DNA of 21,434 nt from Candidatus Nomurabacteria bacterium (GTDB lineage: Bacteria; Patescibacteriota; Minisyncoccia; Phycocordibacterales; UBA5272), in contig DOZK01000017.1 of assembly GCA_003518045.1 (NCBI GenBank), positions 1 through 21,434 of the forward strand. Reading direction: 5' to 3'. Below, piece after piece: positions 20,713 to 21,434 of the stretch (position 1 is the first letter of the stretch; each line of letters begins with the position of its first letter). The notes beneath the pieces are model-generated. The model was not told where the DNA came from. It searched no databases and was given only the letters and a program-made list of their open reading frames with translations. The position numbers and the translations under genes were made by a program.

Positions 20713-21387
20713 ATGAAAAATTTTCAATCTAGAGATAATAAAAGTGGAGGTTACCGTGGAGAAAGAAGTGGAGGCAGGGATGAAGGTAGAGGAGGCAGAC
20801 CATCATACGGAGATAAAAGAGGTGGAGAACGTGGTGGAGATAGAGAAGCTACTATGTTCCAAGCAACTTGTAGTGAATGTAAAAAGAATTGCGACGTACC
20901 TTTCCGTCCAGCAAATGATAAGCCAGTATATTGCAGTTCTTGTTTTAGTGCTAAAAGAGAACGTGATGATAAAGAATATAAGTCTGGTGCTTTTAATCGT
21001 GAGCCAAAGAGATTTTCAAACGATAGACCAGTTGATAGACCGGCTCCCAGAGCAGATTTTGTTCGTCCAGAATTTAGGGCAACGCCAATTGACGATACTA
21101 CAAAGAAGCAATTAGCCGATATTAGTTTTAAATTAGATAAATTAATAAATGCAATTGAAAAAATGTCTGTAACAAAAAAGGAAAATCCAGTTCAAATGGA
21201 AGTTCCTGTTAAGACACAAGTTAAAGTTGCACCAGTTGCAGTTGTGAAAGCAAAAGCAGTTGTTAAGCAGGCGACACCTAAAGTCGTGGAAGTAAAAAAG
21301 GTTATTGCAAAAAAGACTGTTGCAAAAGTTGCAGTAAATAAAGTAGCAAAAACCGCTGTTAAAAAAGCTGTAAAGAAAACAAAGTAA
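20713..21387 (+). CDS. RGG-rich CxxC-x17-CxxC zinc protein with Lys/Ala-rich tail
   Basis: 224 aa from ATG 20713 (MKNFQS..., the usual start of this family); ATG 20704 would add three residues but lies in a possible -10 box. Three parts: an Arg/Gly-rich start (about 10-45, many RGG/GGR); a zinc domain MFQATCSECKKNCDVPFRP...PVYCSSCF with exactly CxxC-x17-CxxC (about residues 53-77 here); and a C-terminal tail (about 165-224) rich in Lys, Ala and Val, like histone H1 or PAKKA-type tails. The zinc domain is known from CPR and other bacteria as a domain of unknown function. Composition suggests RNA or DNA binding, which is inference. Its own promoter is likely. Confidence 0.85.
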   Translation: MKNFQSRDNKSGGYRGERSGGRDEGRGGRPSYGDKRGGERGGDREATMFQATCSECKKNCDVPFRPANDKPVYCSSCFSAKRERDDKEYKSGAFNREPKRFSNDRPVDRPAPRADFVRPEFRATPIDDTTKKQLADISFKLDKLINAIEKMSVTKKENPVQMEVPVKTQVKVAPVAVVKAKAVVKQATPKVVEVKKVIAKKTVAKVAVNKVAKTAVKKAVKKTK

Positions 21388-21434
21388 TTTTAAAAAGTAA
21401 AATCTCCAAGGCAACTTGAATTAAACCCTCAACC
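21388..21434. other. End of window, no feature
   Basis: 47 nt of AT-rich sequence after the zinc protein. No gene, hairpin or promoter is seen. Confidence 0.6.

Noticed and set aside
1..21434. CRISPR array or defence island
   Set aside because: No evenly spaced direct repeats and no cas-like genes. The repeated intergenic words are arms of inverted repeats. The only defence-like genes are the toxin-antitoxin pair.

Overview
The window is 21.4 kb of compact, AT-rich bacterial chromosome with 23 protein genes and two tRNA genes. The gene set suggests Candidate Phyla Radiation (Patescibacteria), probably the Parcubacteria side: very small housekeeping proteins (EF-Ts of 155 aa, PheS without its N-terminal coiled coil, PheT without its EMAP-like tRNA-binding domain, ThrS without TGS), a short asparaginase-like protein, a four-helix-bundle 'IVS' protein and a CxxC-x17-CxxC zinc protein. 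This placement is inference from gene content; no rRNA is present. All 23 genes end in TAA (17) or TAG (6), none in TGA.

Layout. 1-2.6 kb (+): a promoter and long leader, rpsB, tsf, a small membrane protein and an asparaginase-like protein. 2.6-3.1 kb: a palindromic repeat, tRNA-Thr(UGU) and a dense run of hairpins. 3.1-8.5 kb (+): a membrane-anchored thioredoxin-like protein, a processive-type family 2 glycosyltransferase, pheS, a four-helix-bundle gene inside an inverted repeat, and pheT. 8.5-11.4 kb (-): an Mpl/MurC-like ligase, an arginyltransferase-like GNAT protein and a sugar nucleotidylyltransferase. 11.4-12.0 kb (+): a RelB/RelE-type toxin-antitoxin pair divergent from the ligase. 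12.1-14.4 kb (+): gyrB followed by a 127-nt hairpin. 14.4-14.9 kb (+): a SLOG/DprA-like protein. 14.9-17.1 kb (-): thrS then an NTF2-like gene. 17.3-18.9 kb (+): lemA-htpX. 18.9-19.5 kb: tRNA-Ser(GGA), a second copy of the tRNA-linked structured element, and a minus-strand promoter-plus-terminator unit predicted to make a ~56-nt RNA. 19.5-21.4 kb (+): a frameshifted EEP-family phosphatase/nuclease, an Ogt-type alkyltransferase domain and an RGG/zinc/Lys-Ala-rich nucleic-acid-binding protein.

The most unusual content is between the genes. (1) Both tRNA genes are followed by the same ~140-nt element: hairpins with conserved loops (CTGC, TAGCAA, GAGCGACGGC) and compensatory stem changes, plus a 10-nt stretch exactly antisense to the T-arm of the particular tRNA upstream. 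This is the best candidate here for an undescribed system. (2) Degenerate inverted repeats built from purine-rich/G-free arms sit between many genes and leave the downstream start codon behind a leader of about 20-40 nt with little or no G, so no Shine-Dalgarno is possible. (3) Several other genes have a -10 box 6-7 nt before the start codon, which predicts leaderless mRNAs.
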